7,663 bases of DNA from positions 1 to 7,663 of the forward strand of contig JAPOVO010000269.1 of the NCBI GenBank assembly GCA_026708165.1. Direction: 5' to 3'. Of the stretch, positions 6,588-7,663 are shown in pieces. The notes beneath the pieces were generated by a model. It searched no databases, was not told the DNA's origin, and was given only the letters and a program-made list of their open reading frames with translations. Both the position numbers and the translations under genes were made by a program. Each line of letters starts with the position of its first letter. Positions within the stretch are counted from its first letter, which is position 1. The DNA is from Chloroflexota bacterium (GTDB lineage: Bacteria; Chloroflexota; UBA11872; VXNJ01).

Positions 6588-7295
6588 ATGCCCGAAACAA
6601 CTACTATCGTCAACGCTCGGCTACTCAGCGCTCGCCTGCGCGTGTCGCTGCCATGGCCGGCCGATTTCAAGCAAGGGGTCGCGCTCCAGCGTGACCTGGC
6701 CTCTCGGGTTGTCGAATTCGGCAACGTCCACGCTCCTTACCTGGCTGCCGGCGCCGACATGCACATTCGGCGGTCGGACGGAATGGGAATCGCCACCGTT
6801 GTGACCGTGTCTGTCCCAGAATTGTATGTAGTCGAAAGAGTCTCGGCCGCCGTGCCGGTGGAGTTTCCATACATTCCGGGGCTTTTGTCGTTTCGCGAGC
6901 TTCCCGCGCTGTTGGAGGCGTTCATCAGACTCAGGACACAACCAGATGTCGTCCTGGTAGATGGACACGGACGGTCTCACCCGCGCAGATTCGGCCTGGC
7001 GTGCCACTTGGGACTTGAACTGGACCTGCCGACAATAGGCTGTGCCAAGTCGCGTCTCACGGGCAGCTTCGGAGATCTCGGCAGGGAGCCGGGATCGACA
7101 GCCGATCTCGAACTCGATGGAGAGATAATCGGAACCGCGCTCCGCAGCAAAGAGCGCTGCAATCCGCTGTTTGTTTCAGTCGGACACAAGATCAGCCTGC
7201 AACACGCCGTCAAAGTAGTGGAACAAAACCTCGACGGTTACAAGATTCCCCGCGCGCTTCGACTCGCCCACACAGCGGCCAAGTCGAACGCATGA
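6588..7295 (+). CDS. nfi: Endonuclease V (deoxyinosine 3' endonuclease)
   Basis: DNA repair enzyme that nicks the second phosphodiester bond 3' to deoxyinosine, the product of adenine deamination; it needs Mg2+. The metal-site residues match those known in Thermotoga maritima endonuclease V in identity and spacing: Asp57 in GAD, Glu104 in LSFRE and Asp125 in VDGHG, with the wedge Tyr95 in PYIPG and Lys154 in IGCAKSRL. The SHPRR and RCNPLFVSVGH segments are also family hallmarks. All catalytic residues are present, so it should be active. I chose the ATG at 6588, giving 235 residues, close to the usual 220-240. The frame stays open upstream to an ATG at 6471, but that extension has no family resemblance. 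No Shine-Dalgarno precedes 6588; a stem-loop ends 11 bases before it. It is divergent from nrdR, and its TGA overlaps the ATG of the HAD gene. Confidence 0.95.
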   Translation: MPETTTIVNARLLSARLRVSLPWPADFKQGVALQRDLASRVVEFGNVHAPYLAAGADMHIRRSDGMGIATVVTVSVPELYVVERVSAAVPVEFPYIPGLLSFRELPALLEAFIRLRTQPDVVLVDGHGRSHPRRFGLACHLGLELDLPTIGCAKSRLTGSFGDLGREPGSTADLELDGEIIGTALRSKERCNPLFVSVGHKISLQHAVKVVEQNLDGYKIPRALRLAHTAAKSNA

Positions 7296-7663
7296 GCGTG
7301 GAAATCCAGGCGGTCGTGTTCGATATGGGGGACACGCTCGTAGAATTTCCACCATTCGAGGAGTTGGTCCCGGCCGGATTCGAATACGCCTACGATCGAA
7401 TCGCTTCGGCACAGGCTCTCGACAGCATCCAGCGCCCTGAGTTTGTTTCCGTCCTCCTAGAAGAAGAGACCCTGGCTTGGAAGAGGCTCGGCAAATCGCC
7501 GTCAAACGAATGTCTGGGCGCAGTTATCGCGAGGGCCTTGGATAATCTCGGTGTGGGACAAGGAGCGGACTTGGCTAGGGCCATCGAGGACGCCTTCTAC
7601 GAATACGTTTGGTCGACCCCCACGCCCGTCGCCGACGCCGGTTGGACCCTCCGCGAACTGCAA
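7292..7663 (+). CDS. HAD-superfamily hydrolase-like protein, C-terminus outside the window
   Basis: The first 124 residues of a haloacid-dehalogenase-like protein; the frame is still open at the right edge. Motif I is VVFDMGDTLVEF with the expected nucleophile Asp11. The position two residues on, normally the general acid/base Asp of HAD phosphatases, is Gly13. This DxG form occurs in part of the superfamily and leaves phosphatase activity uncertain. Residues from about 18 onward look like the helical cap of a subfamily I HAD protein; the remaining HAD motifs lie beyond the window. The ATG overlaps the endonuclease V stop as ATGA, so the two form an operon and are probably coupled in translation. 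No substrate can be assigned. Confidence 0.8.
   Translation, partial: MSVEIQAVVFDMGDTLVEFPPFEELVPAGFEYAYDRIASAQALDSIQRPEFVSVLLEEETLAWKRLGKSPSNECLGAVIARALDNLGVGQGADLARAIEDAFYEYVWSTPTPVADAGWTLRELQ

Overview
The window is a piece of a bacterial chromosome, moderately GC-rich by eye and densely packed. Genes overlap by 1-4 bases, and GTG and TTG start codons are frequent. No mobile element, CRISPR array or RNA gene is visible. The lineage cannot be fixed from this sequence. The NrdR and endonuclease V proteins look like those of a free-living, high-GC bacterium; Chloroflexota or Actinomycetota would fit, but this is a weak guess.

Left part (1-5775, + strand): the distal end of a surface or exopolysaccharide biosynthesis operon. 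It holds a GT4 glycosyltransferase cut by the left edge, a 707-residue protein joining a GT4 glycosyltransferase to an NAD-dependent sugar-nucleotide epimerase in one frame, a third GT4 glycosyltransferase, and a membrane polyprenyl-phosphate sugar-1-phosphate transferase. The expected logic is that the last enzyme loads the first sugar phosphate on undecaprenyl phosphate, the three GT4 enzymes add further sugars at the cytoplasmic face, and the epimerase supplies one of the donors. The flippase and polymerase are not in the window.

Middle (5776-5835): a short convergent gap with an 8-bp stem-loop that includes the stop codon of the transferase gene, and a 12-bp palindrome touching the stop codon of nrdR.

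Right part: nrdR on the - strand (5836-6465) is divergent from an operon of endonuclease V (6588-7295) and a HAD-like hydrolase cut by the right edge (7292-7663). The NrdR is unusual: at 209 residues it carries two tandem zinc ribbons of identical cysteine spacing before its ATP-cone, where the family normally has one. Its only possible start is a TTG lying one codon after the stop of a 20-codon upstream ORF that has a near-ideal Shine-Dalgarno sequence, which suggests a leader peptide or translational coupling. The tandem-ribbon NrdR, its leader ORF and the glycosyltransferase-epimerase fusion are the most notable items.
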